64,000 nucleotides of DNA from contig NZ_CP159814.1 of assembly GCF_047722505.1 (NCBI RefSeq), forward strand, positions 1 through 64,000. The letters are read 5' to 3'. The stretch is from Pelagibacter sp047722505. GTDB lineage: Bacteria > Pseudomonadota > Alphaproteobacteria > Pelagibacterales > Pelagibacteraceae. This document shows positions 51,538-60,290 of this stretch, piece after piece; position 1 is the first letter of the stretch, and each line of letters begins with the position of its first letter. The notes under the pieces are model-generated. The model ran no database searches. It was not told where the DNA came from and worked only from the letters and a program-made list of their open reading frames with translations. The position numbers and the translations under genes are program-made.

Positions 51538-53595
51538 ATGAAAAACAATTCAACATATCAAGCAGACTCCATTAAAGTTTTAAAAGGTCTTGAGGCAGTT
51601 AGGAAAAGGCCAGGAATGTATATTGGTGATACAGATGATGGAACTGGCTTACATCATATGGTCTATGAGGTTGTAGACAACTCAATTGATGAAGCTTTAG
51701 CAGGACATTGCAAAAACATAGAAGTTAAAATAAATTCTGATGGAACCATTACTGTTAGAGATGATGGTAGAGGAATTCCTGTAGACATGCATAAAGGTGA
51801 AAAAATGTCTGCCGCAGAAGTTATTATGACGCAACTACATGCTGGTGGAAAATTTGATCACGATTCTTATAAAGTATCAGGTGGACTTCATGGAGTTGGA
51901 GTTTCAGTTGTTAATGCATTATCTGAAAAATTAAAGTTAGAAATAGATAGGGATGGAAATAGATATTTTATAGAATTTAAAGATGGGGCCTCAAAAGCAC
52001 CCCTGAAAGTTATAGGAAAATCAAAAGAAACTGGAACACAAATAACTTTTTTACCATCAAAAGAAATATTCTCTTCAATTAAATTTACTCCAAATATAAT
52101 TATTAAAAGAATGCGTGAACTTGCATTTTTGAACAAGGGAATAAAAATAACCGTTAATGACTTAAATCAAAAAAAAGAAAAAATAATTGTATTTAAATTC
52201 GATGGCGGAGTTTTAGAGTTTGTTGATTTTTTAGATGAAAAAAGAGAAAAACTTGTAAATAAAACAGGTAATGATTTATTTAAGAAGCCCATTTATATTG
52301 AAGGAAAAAAAGACAATATTGAAATTGAATGTTCTTTAAAGTGGAATGCAAGCTACGGAGAAGATATCTATCCATATACAAATAATATTTATCAAAAAGA
52401 TGGTGGTACTCATTTATTAGGATTTAGAAGTGCACTTACTAGAGTAATTAATAAATATGCTACAGAACATAATTTATTAAAAAAAAACAAATTAACCATT
52501 TCAGGAGATGATATTAAAGAAGGTCTTACATGTGTAATTTCAGCAAAGATACCTGATCCTAAATTTTCTTCTCAAACAAAAGATAAGCTTGTTTCATCAG
52601 AAGTTAGAATGATTGTGGAAAGCATTGTTAGTGAAAAACTTTCAATATGGTTTGATCAAAACCCGACTTTATCAAAGATCATTTTAGCTAAAGTAATGCA
52701 GGCAGCTCTAGCAAGAGATGTTGCTAGAAAGGCTAGAGAAAATGTTAGACGTAAGGGCGCTTTAGAATTAAGTGGATTACCTGGAAAATTAGCAGACTGT
52801 CAAATAGGTAAACAAGAAGGAACAGAATTATTTATCGTTGAGGGAGATTCTGCTGGTGGCTCTGCTAAACAAGGAAGAAATAGGTCAAATCAAGCTGTTT
52901 TACCACTAAGAGGTAAAATTCTTAATACTTATGTTGAAGAGATTGTTCTTAAAAAAAATAGTAATAGAGATGGTGGTGAACATAGAACAAAATCTTTAGC
53001 AAAAATGATGTCATCCAATGAAGTGGTGACCTTAATTAATGCACTTGGCCTTGATCCAAAAGTTGAAGATATTGATTTGAAAGATTTAAGATATGGAAAA
53101 ATTATTATCATGACCGATGCCGATGTTGATGGTTCTCATATACGAGCACTGTTGCTAACATTCTTTAATAACAAGCCATTTAATAAACTAATAGAAAATG
53201 GACATGTTTATCTAGCACAGCCACCTTTATTCAAAATTAACAAAGGAACAAAGGGTATTTATATAAAGGATGAAAAAGAGTTAGAAGATTATATTTTAAA
53301 GAATAACAAAGAATTGCAAAAAATTAAAAAAGGGACAAAAGAATTTATTAAGGCTTATGAAGATGAAAAATCTAGAATGAGCATTCAAAGATTTAAGGGA
53401 TTAGGGGAGATGAACCCAGAAGAGCTATGGAATACCACGCTGGACCCTGAAACAAGAAATTTATTACAAGTACAATACTCAAAAGATATAAAAAAAGATC
53501 AAGATTTAATACATACATTAATGGGTAATGATGTTGCGTTAAGAAAAGATTTTATTGTTTCAAATGCTATTAATGTTCAAAATCTAGATATCTAA
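51538..53595 (+). CDS. gyrB: DNA gyrase subunit B
   Basis: GyrB provides the ATPase and Toprim parts of gyrase, which supercoils DNA. The 685-residue protein has the GHKL ATPase site (YEVVDNSIDEALAG, DDGRGIP, GGLHGVGVSVVNALS). The Toprim glutamate is in EGDSAGGSAKQGR (near 436) and the Asp cluster in DADVDGSHI (near 527). The family-conserved C-terminal SIQRFKGLGEMNPEELW is present. It lacks the long Toprim insertion seen in gammaproteobacterial GyrB (about 800 residues). The regB-type gene follows after 2 bases. Confidence 0.96.
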   Translation: MKNNSTYQADSIKVLKGLEAVRKRPGMYIGDTDDGTGLHHMVYEVVDNSIDEALAGHCKNIEVKINSDGTITVRDDGRGIPVDMHKGEKMSAAEVIMTQLHAGGKFDHDSYKVSGGLHGVGVSVVNALSEKLKLEIDRDGNRYFIEFKDGASKAPLKVIGKSKETGTQITFLPSKEIFSSIKFTPNIIIKRMRELAFLNKGIKITVNDLNQKKEKIIVFKFDGGVLEFVDFLDEKREKLVNKTGNDLFKKPIYIEGKKDNIEIECSLKWNASYGEDIYPYTNNIYQKDGGTHLLGFRSALTRVINKYATEHNLLKKNKLTISGDDIKEGLTCVISAKIPDPKFSSQTKDKLVSSEVRMIVESIVSEKLSIWFDQNPTLSKIILAKVMQAALARDVARKARENVRRKGALELSGLPGKLADCQIGKQEGTELFIVEGDSAGGSAKQGRNRSNQAVLPLRGKILNTYVEEIVLKKNSNRDGGEHRTKSLAKMMSSNEVVTLINALGLDPKVEDIDLKDLRYGKIIIMTDADVDGSHIRALLLTFFNNKPFNKLIENGHVYLAQPPLFKINKGTKGIYIKDEKELEDYILKNNKELQKIKKGTKEFIKAYEDEKSRMSIQRFKGLGEMNPEELWNTTLDPETRNLLQVQYSKDIKKDQDLIHTLMGNDVALRKDFIVSNAINVQNLDI

Positions 53596-53597
53596 TA

Positions 53598-54878
53598 ATG
53601 AAGTTTTTCGAAACTTCAAAATATTTTTCATTAAAAAAATCGACTTACATCAATTTAAGGTGGATTGCTATTATTGGTCAGCTTATAACAATTAATCTTA
53701 TTTATTTTGTATTTGGTTTTAAATTTAATTTAATTTTAGAAAATTCAATAATTTTAATTGGAGTATTAAGTAATCTTTATTTAATCTACATTAATAAGAA
53801 TACTCAACTATTAGATAAAACGGCATTTCTTTTTTTATTTATTGATATTTTACAGCTGAGTTGTTTGATTTATTTGACAGGTGGAATTATAAATCCTTTC
53901 TCAATTTTTTTGATTATTCCAGCTATATTTTCATCATCAAATTTAGGTTTTAGAAGTAATTTATTGTTAGTCAGTTTTACAGTTTTAATAATTATTTTTC
54001 TTACTTTTTTTAATCAACCCTTACCCTATCCAGTTAGTGAACATTTTCACGTAGATAGTTATTATTATTATTCAATTCCAATAGCATTAATTGTTGCTTT
54101 AATTTTCTTAAATTATTTTGCTTTAACCTTTGGATCAGAATCGAGAATAAGGAAAGAGGCTCTCAATAAAATGGAAGAAATTATGTCAAAAGAACATGAG
54201 TTATTGTCATTAGGTGGGCAAGCTGCTGCTGCTGCACATTCATTAGGCACACCATTTTCAACAATGAAGATTATTTCCACTGATTTACTAGAGCAATTTA
54301 AAGATAATAAAGATGTTAAAAAAGATATTGAATTATTGTCTAGTCAATTGGAGAGATGTAGTGAGATTTTAAAAAAATTAACATTAAACCCTGTTATTGA
54401 AGATGATTTTATTGATGGTGATTTAACAATATCAGACTATGTAGATGAAATAATCAAGTCATTCCAACAAACAAGTACGAAAAATTTTATTGTTAATTAT
54501 GATCAAAATTCAAATCTACTTAATATAACCAAATCAATAGAAATTGTTTATGGACTGAGAAACTTTATTGGTAATGCAAATAAGTTTTCTGTAAATAAAA
54601 TTTTTATTAATATAAAAAGTGATAATGATTTAACGGAAGTTATAATAGAAGATGATGGAGAGGGATATCCAAAAGATGTTTTGAGTAAAATTGGTGAACC
54701 TTATATTAAATCTGTTAAGTCTTCAATAAAATCAAAATCAGGATTAGGTCTTGGAATTTTTATTGGCAAAACTCTACTTGAAAAAAATTATGCAAATATT
54801 TTATGTAGAAATTCCAAAACACGAGGTGGAGCTGAAGTTAGCATTAAATGGAAAAATAAAGATCTTTTAAAACTTTAA
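53598..54878 (+). CDS. regB: RegB/PrrB-type redox-sensing histidine kinase
   Basis: The 426-residue protein has six or so membrane helices (about 20-175). The quinone-sensing motif GGIINPF is at 95-101, as in RegB/PrrB. The phosphorylation site is His214 in AAAAAHSLGTPFST; classical RegB reads AAHELGTP, so Ser replaces Glu. A degenerate N box (LRNFIGNANKFS), then EDDGEGYP and SGLGLGIFIGK, complete the ATPase domain. It would sense the quinone pool or redox state and pass phosphate to RegA. No regA is adjacent. Confidence 0.85.
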   Translation: MKFFETSKYFSLKKSTYINLRWIAIIGQLITINLIYFVFGFKFNLILENSIILIGVLSNLYLIYINKNTQLLDKTAFLFLFIDILQLSCLIYLTGGIINPFSIFLIIPAIFSSSNLGFRSNLLLVSFTVLIIIFLTFFNQPLPYPVSEHFHVDSYYYYSIPIALIVALIFLNYFALTFGSESRIRKEALNKMEEIMSKEHELLSLGGQAAAAAHSLGTPFSTMKIISTDLLEQFKDNKDVKKDIELLSSQLERCSEILKKLTLNPVIEDDFIDGDLTISDYVDEIIKSFQQTSTKNFIVNYDQNSNLLNITKSIEIVYGLRNFIGNANKFSVNKIFINIKSDNDLTEVIIEDDGEGYPKDVLSKIGEPYIKSVKSSIKSKSGLGLGIFIGKTLLEKNYANILCRNSKTRGGAEVSIKWKNKDLLKL

Positions 54879-56683
54879 TGTAGTTTCTTTTTATTTTCAA
54901 ATAAGCCGCTTAATTGTGAAACCATAACATCTCCAAGTTCATGCACATCTGTTATCTTAATAGCTTTATCATAATATCTAGAAACATCATGCCCAATACC
55001 GATAGCTAAAATTTCAACGTCACTCTTGGTTTCTATAAATTTAACCATCTTCTTTAAATGTTTCTCTAAAAAATCTCCTGAATTAACTGATAATGTCGAG
55101 TCATCTACTGGGGCACCATCTGAAATAACCATGAGTATTTTTCTTTCTTCTTTCCTTTTTTTAATTCTATTATAGGCCCACGAAATAGCTTCCCCATCAA
55201 TATTTTCTTTCAATAATCCCTCTTTAAGCATTAAACCTATATTATTTTTAGCCTGCCTCCACTGTGTGTCAGCGCCTTTATAAATTATATGTCTTAAATC
55301 ATTTAATCTTCCAGGATTTTTAGGTTTATCATTTTTAGCCCAAGCCTCTCTGCTCTTACCACCTTTCCAATTTTTTGTGGTAAATCCTAAAACCTCTACT
55401 TTTACTGAGCATCTTTCTAAGGTTCTAGATAATATATCCGCACAAAGTGCAGCGATTGTTATTGGTCGACCTCTCATGGAACCAGAATTGTCTATTAACA
55501 GTGTTACGATTGTATCTTTAAAATCAAGATCTTTTTCTTTCATAAAAGATAATGAATTATAAGGATCCATAATTATTCTAGTTAATTTTGAACTATCTAA
55601 TAAACCTTCTTCTAAATCAAACTCCCAAGCTCTATTTTGTTTTGCAAGAAGCTGCCTTTGTAATTTGTTAGCAAGCTTAGTAATTAAATCTTGAAACCCA
55701 ACAAGTTGTTGGTCCAAATTTTTTCTTAATTTTTGTGTTTCTTTTATATCTTCTAATATTTCAGCTTTTGCAATTTCATCAAATTCTGTGGTGAATACCT
55801 TATAATCTTGATCGATATTATTAATATCTGTTTTTTGTAAAACATTTTCTGTACTATCTTTTAAAGAATCCGAATCCTGTAATTGTTCTTCCATCTGTTG
55901 ATCGCTAAGATCAAAACCAGCGTCTAGGCTAGCCTGGCTATCTCCTTGTTTATTTTCTTCTTCTTTGTCATCGGACTGACTATCATTATCGTTCTCAGAT
56001 TTATTGTCTTGCTCATTTTCTTGTTCATCATTTTCTTCATTCTTCTCCTCATTACTTGAAGCAAAGACATCCATATTTTCTAAGATTTCTGAAAATTTTA
56101 AACTATAATTATTTTGATCTTCTAAGTTTTTATTTAAAAAATCAAAATGCTTGTCAATTGACTCATCAAACTCTTTTTTCCAAAAACCTAACATTTTTTC
56201 AGACACATCATTAAGCTTTAATTTAAAGAACTTATTTAACATATATAGTTCGAAAGCTTCAGTCACAGGAACATCCTCTTTATTTTTCGATTGCTCTTTA
56301 AGATTGGAGAGTATTTTTTGGCTATAGTTTTCACTTAAATTTTGCCCAACTCCTTTGAGCATTTTGCCACCCAGAAGTTCATATCTAATTTTTTCAGTAA
56401 TATTATATAAAGATTTGCAAGAAGGATTATTAGGTAAGTTTTTATCAAATATCTCTTTATTTGAAAATTTTTTCTTTAAGGCGCCCGAGTCAGTTTCTGC
56501 CCTCAGTCTAACAAAATCACTCTTATTTGATAAATTAGTTACATCAAAAAAATTAGTTTTCTTATTACTTAAATCTTTATCTAATTTTTTAACATCTAAT
56601 TTATAATCTTCAGAGATTACTTTTGCAGTGGAAATTAAAGCTTGTTTAAATTGCTCTTTAAAATTATCTTCTTTTGTGCTCAT
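54875..56683 (-). CDS. cobT: CobT-like cobaltochelatase subunit (VWA domain)
   Basis: The 602-residue protein is the CobT-type partner of the AAA+ protein CobS, known from aerobic cobalt insertion into hydrogenobyrinic acid a,c-diamide. The N-terminal third matches CobT. Residues about 215-260 form a very acidic Glu/Asp/Asn stretch. The C-terminal VWA domain has the MIDAS motif LLIDNSGSMRG (near 398) and ISDGAPVDDST. It follows cobS directly. No CobN or other cobalamin gene is in the window, so the substrate of the pair is open. It overlaps the regB end by 4 bases. Confidence 0.9.
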   Translation of the reverse strand: MSTKEDNFKEQFKQALISTAKVISEDYKLDVKKLDKDLSNKKTNFFDVTNLSNKSDFVRLRAETDSGALKKKFSNKEIFDKNLPNNPSCKSLYNITEKIRYELLGGKMLKGVGQNLSENYSQKILSNLKEQSKNKEDVPVTEAFELYMLNKFFKLKLNDVSEKMLGFWKKEFDESIDKHFDFLNKNLEDQNNYSLKFSEILENMDVFASSNEEKNEENDEQENEQDNKSENDNDSQSDDKEEENKQGDSQASLDAGFDLSDQQMEEQLQDSDSLKDSTENVLQKTDINNIDQDYKVFTTEFDEIAKAEILEDIKETQKLRKNLDQQLVGFQDLITKLANKLQRQLLAKQNRAWEFDLEEGLLDSSKLTRIIMDPYNSLSFMKEKDLDFKDTIVTLLIDNSGSMRGRPITIAALCADILSRTLERCSVKVEVLGFTTKNWKGGKSREAWAKNDKPKNPGRLNDLRHIIYKGADTQWRQAKNNIGLMLKEGLLKENIDGEAISWAYNRIKKRKEERKILMVISDGAPVDDSTLSVNSGDFLEKHLKKMVKFIETKSDVEILAIGIGHDVSRYYDKAIKITDVHELGDVMVSQLSGLFENKKKLH

Positions 56684-57658
56684 TTAGATTTGAATATTAA
56701 CCATCGACTCTGGCAACTCTTCTCCAAAACATCTCTGATAATATTCAGCTATTGTATTTTTCTCTATGTCGTCACACTTATTTAAAAAAGTAACTCTAAA
56801 AGCATAACCTGTGTCTTTGAAAATTTCAGCATTTTCAGCCCAATGAAGTACCGTCCTTGGACTCATTACCGTTGATATATCTCCCGCTATAAAGCCTTTT
56901 CTAGTCAAAGATGCAACTTTAATCATGTTGGATACTTTTTCTTTACCCTTTGGATTGTTTAAACTTTTATTTTTAGCAAGAACGATTTCCATTTCTCTAT
57001 CGAGACTAAGATAGTTTAGAGATGTTACAATATTCCATCTATCCATTTGTCCTTGGTTTATTTGTTGGGTACCATGGTACAATCCTGTTGTATCTCCTAA
57101 ACCAACTGTATTTGAAGTTGCAAATAATCTAAAAAATTTATTTTGTTTAATAACTTTATTTTTATCTAAAAGAGTAAAATTCCCTTCAGCTTCCAACACC
57201 CTTTGAATAACAAACATCACGTCTGGCCTTCCCGCATCATACTCATCAAAAACAAGCGCAACAGGGTTTTGAATAGACCAAGGTAAAATACCTTCTTTAA
57301 ACTCTGTAATTTGTTTGCCATCTTTTACAACAATTGCATCTTTTCCAATAAGATCAATCCTACTTACGTGACTGTCTAAGTTTACTCTAATACAAGGCCA
57401 GTTTAATCTAGCTGCAATTTGTTCAATGTGAGTAGACTTTCCTGTACCATGATAGCCCTGAACCAAGACACGCTTATTAAACGCAAAGCCTGATATGATA
57501 GCAAGAGTGGTATCTTTATCAAATTTATAATTTTTATCTATTTCAGGAACGTATTCGCTTCTTTTTGAGAAAGCGTCAACTTCCATATCTGAATCAATTC
57601 CAAAACTTTGTTTTAAAGACATCTTAATGTCTGGCTGTATATTTAAATTAGGTGTCAA
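56684..57658 (-). CDS. cobS: CobS-like AAA+ ATPase (MoxR group)
   Basis: The 324-residue ATPase has Walker A GYHGTGKST (68-76), a Walker B region LVFDEYDAGRPDVMFVIQRVLE near 134, sensor ATSNTVGLGD and a C-terminal helical lid. It matches CobS, which forms a hexameric ring that works with CobT in cobaltochelatase. MoxR-type ATPases paired with VWA proteins also act as chaperones for cofactor insertion. It overlaps the J-domain gene by 11 bases and ends one base before cobT. Confidence 0.92.
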   Translation of the reverse strand: MTPNLNIQPDIKMSLKQSFGIDSDMEVDAFSKRSEYVPEIDKNYKFDKDTTLAIISGFAFNKRVLVQGYHGTGKSTHIEQIAARLNWPCIRVNLDSHVSRIDLIGKDAIVVKDGKQITEFKEGILPWSIQNPVALVFDEYDAGRPDVMFVIQRVLEAEGNFTLLDKNKVIKQNKFFRLFATSNTVGLGDTTGLYHGTQQINQGQMDRWNIVTSLNYLSLDREMEIVLAKNKSLNNPKGKEKVSNMIKVASLTRKGFIAGDISTVMSPRTVLHWAENAEIFKDTGYAFRVTFLNKCDDIEKNTIAEYYQRCFGEELPESMVNIQI

Positions 57659-58175
57659 TTTTTTCCTTATAAGTATTTTTTAGCTGAGTGTAAGCCAAAG
57701 TAATTAATTTAAGTTTTTCTTCGTATTCTTTATTTCCCAAATTAATATCAGGGTGAAATTTTTTGACAAGAGTTTTGAACTGATCTTGTATTTGTTCCCA
57801 TTTTTGGCCAACTGAAACACCCAGAATACTAAAAGCTTTAATATCATTAGCATCAAATTTGAATTGATTCATGTGGTTATATTCACCTCTAAGTTTGGTC
57901 TTATCAAACTCATCTTTTAAAGTATTGTTCCATAGAACTTTAAAAAAGTTATCTGAAGAGCTAAAGCTTTGAGTTGGTTTGTGCCAGGTCATATCAGACT
58001 TTAAAAAATCAAATACTTGTTCATCATCCATTCCCTTAAAATAATTCCAATTTTTATTAAATTCTTTAACGTGAGTTAAGCAAAGTAGCCTGTAGCGTTT
58101 ACTATTATCTTTCTCAATTGGTGCCTTATATTCACCAGTATCAAAGCAATTATTCCAATCACAAATATTTTTCAT
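57648..58175 (-). CDS. J-domain (DnaJ-like) protein upstream of cobS
   Basis: The 175-residue protein ends in a J domain with the HPD motif at 141-143, preceded by the helix FKTLVKKF and followed by INLGNKEYEEKLKLITLAY. The N-terminal part has Cys5, Cys10, Cys32 and His35, a possible zinc site, with the conserved-looking CLTHVKEFNKNWNYFKGM. It should recruit Hsp70 (DnaK). The overlap with cobS suggests it is made together with the CobS/CobT pair. This neighbourhood is known to me in alphaproteobacteria, but the client is not. Confidence 0.85.
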   Translation of the reverse strand: MKNICDWNNCFDTGEYKAPIEKDNSKRYRLLCLTHVKEFNKNWNYFKGMDDEQVFDFLKSDMTWHKPTQSFSSSDNFFKVLWNNTLKDEFDKTKLRGEYNHMNQFKFDANDIKAFSILGVSVGQKWEQIQDQFKTLVKKFHPDINLGNKEYEEKLKLITLAYTQLKNTYKEKIDT

Positions 58176-58200
58176 ACTGTATAGTAATAAATTATTATTT

Positions 58201-58461
58201 ATGAATATAAACGAATTAATTGAAATTGTTAAAAGTAAAATTGAAGCAGAAATTGTTATGCAAGATTTTAAAATTGAAGATAAAAGTTTTTTACATAAAA
58301 ATCATAAAGGAAACCAAGAAGGAACGTTCCATTTAAAACTAATTATTAAATCTGAAGAGCTGAAAAGATTAAGTAAAATAGAATCAACCAAGAAAATCTA
58401 TAGTATTTTAAATCTTGAGCTGAAAGAACATATACATTCAATTCAAATACTACTTAGTTAA
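58201..58461 (+). CDS. bolA: BolA-family protein
   Basis: The 86-residue protein has the BolA fold. The helix-strand core contains the sequence KIEDKSFLHKNHKGNQEGTF, where the His residues can help hold a 2Fe-2S cluster with a monothiol glutaredoxin. The C-terminal part (KKIYSILNLELKEHIHSIQIL) is typical, with the buried HxH near the end. BolA-type proteins work in iron-sulfur or stress responses. It is divergent from the J-domain gene and overlaps the end of aroB by 12 bases. Confidence 0.88.
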   Translation: MNINELIEIVKSKIEAEIVMQDFKIEDKSFLHKNHKGNQEGTFHLKLIIKSEELKRLSKIESTKKIYSILNLELKEHIHSIQILLS

Positions 58462-59556
58462 TTCTTTTTTCAAAAAGAGATTAATAGTTTTTTCACCAAA
58501 TTGTAATTTGTAAACTGGAGAACCTATTTTTTTAAGCAGAACAAGATTAATTTTCTTTGTATTATTCTTCTTATCTTTTTTCATAAAAGATAAAAGTGTA
58601 TTTAAATTCTTTAGTGAAAAAAACTTATTAACATTTCTTGGAAGATTTAGATTATTTAGGTGGTTGTTAATTAATTCAAATTCTTTTTTATTCAAAATTT
58701 TATTTACTAAGCTAAATTTTGCAGCAGTTTTAATGCCAAGGATAACCGCCTCACCATGATTTAGTTTAGTCGAATAACTTAGTGTTGCTTCAAAAGCATG
58801 AGCAAAGGTGTGTCCGAAATTTAGTATTTTTCTCATGCCTAATTCTTTTTCGTCAGCTTCAACTACCTTTTTTTTAATCAAGCAACTTTGATGAATAGCT
58901 TTTTGTATAAAGGGACTTTTTAATTTTAAGATTTTTTCTCCATTCTTATTCAAAAAATAAAAAAACTTTTTATCATCAATAAGCGAGTGTTTTAAAATTT
59001 CACCATATCCACACACAACTTCTCTTTTTGGTAAAGAGTTTAAAAAATTAATATCTGATACAACTAGGCTGGGTTGATAAAATGAGCCAATTAAGTTTTT
59101 ACCATATTTGGTGTTTACACCTGTTTTGCCTCCAATAGATGAGTCAACCTGTGAAAGTAGTGTAGTTGGTATATTAACAAGCTTTAAGCCACGTTTAAAA
59201 GTACTAGCTGCAAAGCCTGACACATCACCAGTAATACCCCCACCAATAGAAATCAAACAATCATTTCTATTAAAATTTTTTTTTAAAAGAATTGATGTGA
59301 TTTCATTGACACTTTTTAGATTTTTATTTTTTTCGCTTGCATTAAAATAATGAATTGTAGCAGATCCTTTTGGTAAAGACTTTAAAGTATCTTTTACTAA
59401 ATTTTTTGGAACATTCTTATCAATTACAAGAAGACATTGATTAAAATTAATAAAATTTTCTTTCAAAAATTTATTTATTTTTTTTAAGATATTATTTCCA
59501 ATAATAATTGGATATTTTTGACTGCTGGTGTCAACTTTTAATCTAATTAAGCTCAT
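58450..59556 (-). CDS. aroB: 3-dehydroquinate synthase
   Basis: AroB cyclises DAHP to 3-dehydroquinate, the second step of the shikimate pathway, using NAD and a metal. The 368-residue protein has the NAD-binding ISIGGGITGDVSGFAASTFKRG segment and PTTLLSQVDSSIGGKTGVN. The metal-ligand segment is GEILKHSLI with FGHTFAHAFE and HGEAV. It overlaps the aroK end by 14 bases, so the two shikimate genes are coupled. Confidence 0.96.
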   Translation of the reverse strand: MSLIRLKVDTSSQKYPIIIGNNILKKINKFLKENFINFNQCLLVIDKNVPKNLVKDTLKSLPKGSATIHYFNASEKNKNLKSVNEITSILLKKNFNRNDCLISIGGGITGDVSGFAASTFKRGLKLVNIPTTLLSQVDSSIGGKTGVNTKYGKNLIGSFYQPSLVVSDINFLNSLPKREVVCGYGEILKHSLIDDKKFFYFLNKNGEKILKLKSPFIQKAIHQSCLIKKKVVEADEKELGMRKILNFGHTFAHAFEATLSYSTKLNHGEAVILGIKTAAKFSLVNKILNKKEFELINNHLNNLNLPRNVNKFFSLKNLNTLLSFMKKDKKNNTKKINLVLLKKIGSPVYKLQFGEKTINLFLKKELTK

Positions 59557-60055
59557 ATATTTCTATTATTTTTTTTACTATTTCACTTTTTGTTAATTTA
59601 TTACAGTTTATTTTAAAATTAGCCTTTGAATATATACTTTTTCTTTTATTGATAATGGCCTTAATTTCTTTCTCAGTTGACTTTGAGGCTAAGGGTCTTT
59701 TTTTATTACCCTTAATTCTTTTAATTAAAACTAAATCATCCCAATTAAGCCAAAACGAAAAATGATTTGTTAAAACATCTTTTCTTATCTTGTCATTAAC
59801 AAAACCACCTCCACCTAGAGAAATAATAACTTTTTTATGTTTTAAAGATTTAATTGTTATTTGTTCTTCTAAATTTCTAAAGTAGTCCTCCCCATTCACT
59901 TCAAATATTTCTGAGATAGTCATTCCAGCGTATACCTCGATTAAATTGTCTATATCAATGAATGGAATATTTAATTTTTTTGAAACCATAGCTCCAATAG
60001 AAGATTTACCCGAACCCATCATACCTAAAAAAATGAGGTTTTTATTTGAATTCAT
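59543..60055 (-). CDS. aroK: shikimate kinase
   Basis: AroK phosphorylates shikimate with ATP. The 170-residue protein has Walker A GMMGSGKSS (11-19), the substrate segment FIDIDNLIE, and SLGGGGFVNDKIRK. It also shows the LID-region RPLASKS. It is the first gene of the aroK-aroB pair. The divergent gap of 58 bases to the 58-residue membrane gene shows no obvious signals. Confidence 0.95.
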   Translation of the reverse strand: MNSNKNLIFLGMMGSGKSSIGAMVSKKLNIPFIDIDNLIEVYAGMTISEIFEVNGEDYFRNLEEQITIKSLKHKKVIISLGGGGFVNDKIRKDVLTNHFSFWLNWDDLVLIKRIKGNKKRPLASKSTEKEIKAIINKRKSIYSKANFKINCNKLTKSEIVKKIIEIYELN

Positions 60056-60113
60056 AAGCTTTCTTTATTGAAAAAACACAAATATGTCTTAATTTGAAAA
60101 TATTAAAGGATAT

Positions 60114-60290
60114 ATGCAATTTTCAAAAAATACAAGCAGTGGGAACATTAAAGGTCTATTATTCAAAATAGTAATGATACTAATTATTTTTATTGGAGCC
60201 ATAACACTACTTGGAAAAATTGAATTTCCATCTCCCAATAAGGACATTGAAAAAATTATTCCTAATGAAAAACTTAAAATTGTTAAGTAA
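60114..60290 (+). CDS. 58-residue single-helix membrane protein
   Basis: This short gene starts MQFSKNTSSG at 60114, with AAAGGA just before the ATG. The product has one membrane helix (about 17-34, LFKIVMILIIFIGAITLL) and a polar C-terminus ending KLKIVK. Its last 26 bases overlap the start of the downstream secreted protein gene at 60265, as in coupled operons. I recognise no family; the divergent neighbour is aroK. Because the overlap is regular and the helix is well formed, I think it is real. Confidence 0.6.
   Translation: MQFSKNTSSGNIKGLLFKIVMILIIFIGAITLLGKIEFPSPNKDIEKIIPNEKLKIVK

Noticed and set aside
60211..60264. Upstream start extending the secreted protein by 18 residues
   Set aside because: Starting at 60265 leaves a clean signal peptide, while the longer form places charged residues before it and lies deeper inside the 58-residue gene.
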